DNA from: Ichthyophis bannanicus
Lineage: Eukaryota; Chordata; Amphibia; Gymnophiona; Ichthyophiidae
Direction of reading: 5' to 3'
DNA length: 64,000 nt
Assembly: GCA_033557465.1 (NCBI GenBank)
Contig: CM066031.1
Coordinates: forward strand, 1,670,780,800 to 1,670,844,799
Both the position numbers and the translations under genes were made by a program. Shown here in pieces: positions 62,062 through 64,000 of the stretch; position 1 is the stretch's first letter; the number at the start of each line of letters is the position of its first letter. A model generated the notes under the pieces. That model saw only the letters and a program-made list of their open reading frames with translations. It was not told where the DNA came from and searched no databases.

Positions 62062-62668
62062 GGGGAGGCCAACGGTTTAAGCTAAAGAGAAACCAGAAGC
62101 CAGTTAACCTGATACGCTGAGTGCTGGGAGCTTGAGATAGAGAAAGAATTATTCAAGGTTGAAAGTTACCACAAATGTTTATGCTGGAGTAAAATGTTTT
62201 AAAGCAGCAGTTTTCTGTTAGCATTGCTGATAAGCAGAAGAAGCCTTACTTTTAAAACCCTACGCAGTTGAAAGAAGCTGAGGGCTTTGCTGGACTTTGA
62301 TAATAGCAATAAGTTACAACTGTGGCTTGTTGGGGAAAAGAAGTTATCTTCTGTTAAAGAGCTGAAGGAAGCAACCTCATTTATAGCATTGTTGGAGCAC
62401 GGTTTATGTGACAGTTTTGTTGGAGAAATTATCCTCTATTCTGTTGTTCTGTTCAGGAACTTCCATAATAGTTTTGTTTGCAAAGTGTTGACTACAAAAG
62501 AAAAAAATAATAAATTTTTCCTGTGTTGCCTCTACAACCACTTGGTTGGCCTTTTTGCACACAACTACAACTCCAGAGGCCTTGGCCCTGGAATCTCTGC
62601 AAAATACAAGACATTAGATGGCACGCTGTCTCCACTAGGCGACCACCTAGCCGGGGTGCAGCGCCACA
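61099..62668 (+). mobile_element. Solo LTR X4 (ORF-bearing LTR family)
   Basis: 1570 bp, TGTGGTG...CGCCACA, with 4-base ATAT duplications (61095-61098, 62669-62672). AATAAA is at 62509-62514. The flank is a microsatellite, so the duplication alone is weak evidence. The LTR ends and ORF tail agree with X1-X3. Confidence 0.85.
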
Positions 62669-62672
62669 ATAT

Positions 62673-63006
62673 ATATAAATAGTACATAGCCAACAGGTTA
62701 CCCAAAAAAACCCAGCACTGTGTATATATTTTTAAATTAGGGTTAACATAAAGCCTTGGTATTCACATGAACAGTTTACAGTGAACCATAAACATTGACA
62801 AGGTTTGTGTGAGCTTAGGTAGGATCCATAGGAGAACAGATATATCCTAGTGTTGATGGAGGAAGTTCACTATTAAGTGATAGCTATAAGTTACACTTAG
62901 GATTCGTTTAGGGTGGCTGCTTGTATGCTAGTTGGAAAAGGTATGTTTTTAGTGCCTTCCTGAAGGATATCAGGTCTGGGATAGCTCGTATCGCTGGCGG
63001 TAAGGC
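62673..63006. other. Unclassified repeat-like intron DNA
   Basis: Low-complexity and AT-rich, then ggtatgtttttagtgccttcctgaagg-type sequence that looks like an old LINE 3' UTR. No ORF. Confidence 0.35.
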
Positions 63007-63845
63007 CAGGGCCGGCCCGTCCATTGAGCAAGAATGTTTTTTGCACAGGGCCCCGCGTTTCAGGGGGCCCCGCGCAAAGAACATTCTGCTTTAAAGTAAA
63101 TTTTAAAATAAAAAAAAAGCTGTCTGCTGCCGCTGCCACGGCAACGGCAGAATCTAATATCCCGCGGGGCCCCCCCTGCCGGACAGAGCCTGCCCTCCCT
63201 GCATCAGCTCTGTCTCAGCAGCCGCACCGGCTTTCAGAGCGCGAAGGGAGACTAGTTTCCCTTTCATGGCTCTGTTAAGCCTGCAGGGGCTGATGGGACT
63301 TTCCCATCAGCCCCCGCTGGTTTAACAGAGCAGCGAGGGAGAAACTCTCCTTTCGCGCTCTAAAAGCCGGTGCGGCTGCTGAGACAGAGCTGATGCAGGG
63401 AGGGCAGGCTCTGTCTGGCAGGGGGGGCCCCGCGGGATATTAGATTCGCTGTTGCCGCAAAACTCAGCTCTGAGTATCGTGCTGAAGCATTGGGGCAAGG
63501 CTCTGCTGTTCCCACCCCCTCTGACAAACACTTCCTGTTGCTGAAGACGTGGTTAGATGCAGCGGCAGTAGCGGGCTAAAAAGTAATGACGGGAAAACAA
63601 CCCCCCTCCCACCAAAACTCAGCTCTGACCAGTTAGAAGCAGTAGTGGCAGTGGTGGGCTGAGAAATCATGATGGGAACCCCCCCCCCCCCCAAAAAAAA
63701 AACCCTCAGCTCTGAGTATCATGCTGAAGCGCTGGGGAAAGGCTCTGCTATTTCCGCTTCCTCTGACAAACACTTTCTGCTGCTGAGGAAGCGGGAACAG
63801 CAGAACCTTGCGGCAGCGCTTCAGCATGATACTGAGAACTGAGTT
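63007..63845. repeat. G+C-rich palindromic repeat cluster, possibly a DNA transposon remnant
   Basis: Starts cagggccggcccgtcc, reminiscent of hAT-type termini. A long palindrome has arms 63137-63298 and 63304-63463 meeting near 63300. A second, shorter palindrome has arms about 63702-63764 and 63784-63842. A tract at 63461-63545 is repeated directly at 63702-63786. Short ORFs on both strands are products of the symmetry. Confidence 0.6.
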
Positions 63846-64000
63846 GGGGGGGGGTTAGTGATTGTGGAAGGGTGCAAGAGGTTTGTGGGATACTGGGAGA
63901 GAGGTTTGGCCCCACTGTTTACCGATGATCCCATAGCAGTGGCAAGAGTTTTGGGGAGGGAGGAACGTGCTGGACTGGGAGGGAGGGGGAAAGAGAGAAA
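63846..64000. other. G-rich sequence, nothing recognised
   Basis: Purine-rich stretch at the window end without ORF or repeat structure that I can name. Confidence 0.4.

Noticed and set aside
21645..64000. Second SPAG1 coding exon (expected to follow with an SGEEG-type start)
   Set aside because: I looked for it in the segments not occupied by repeats and did not find it; the intron seems to extend past the window.
1..64000. CRISPR arrays, bacterial operons, rRNA genes
   Set aside because: No regularly spaced short repeats, no rRNA signature and no prokaryotic gene layout; all repeats are eukaryotic transposon types.

Overview
The window is vertebrate nuclear DNA made almost entirely of transposable elements nested inside one another. 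It holds one recognisable piece of a host gene. At 21494-21644 on the + strand is a splice-bounded exon (pyrimidine tract plus AG upstream, GT downstream). Its 46-codon reading frame from the ATG at 21505 matches the N-terminus of SPAG1, a TPR-containing dynein-assembly factor. The rest reads as the two flanking introns, of at least 21 kb and at least 42 kb. The mix of many DIRS tyrosine-recombinase retrotransposons, CR1, L2 and L1 LINEs, tRNA-SINEs and solo LTRs fits a large-genome amphibian such as a caecilian. The species is inference.

Left block (1-21374): a family-1b DIRS element (copy 2) runs in from outside the window and ends at about 21374. A family-1a DIRS element (copy 1, ends 7262) sits inside it and is itself split by a full-length CR1 (139-4865). 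Copy 2 also carries a second, near-identical CR1 (8985-12112) and a different CR1 lineage (12688-20402). The latter contains a fairly young family-2 DIRS (14377-20164) with an unbroken RT/RNase H/methylase-like ORF.

Gap (21375-21813): SPAG1 exon and short flanking intron.

Right block (21814-60140): an old family-3 DIRS is split many times. Its largest guest is a CR1-C (22727-46688). That CR1-C holds DIRS copy 4 (22906-38038, which contains DIRS copy 3, a SINE, two solo LTRs and a hairpin insert), another solo LTR, and a third LTR (39212-45752) that holds an L2 LINE that holds an L1. Further guests of the family-3 DIRS are a SINE split by a mariner-like transposon, a fold-back element, a second family-2 DIRS (52059-57842) and an L2-type 3' tail. 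From 60140 to 64000 lie a MITE-like repeat, an L2 tail, a fourth ORF-bearing solo LTR and a G+C-rich palindromic repeat.

The most unusual signal is a family of four solo LTRs (31696-33050, 33442-34925, 39212-45752, 61099-62668). Each has 4-bp target duplications. Each carries a long reading frame in the same phase from LTR base 1, ending in a conserved acidic tail with an M-[D/E]-C-[S/T] motif. This suggests a protein whose C-terminal part is encoded inside the LTR, topologically like nef, bel or sag. The four LTRs also share a ZNF143/SBS-like motif near their 3' ends. Joins across breaks are described but no repaired sequence is given.
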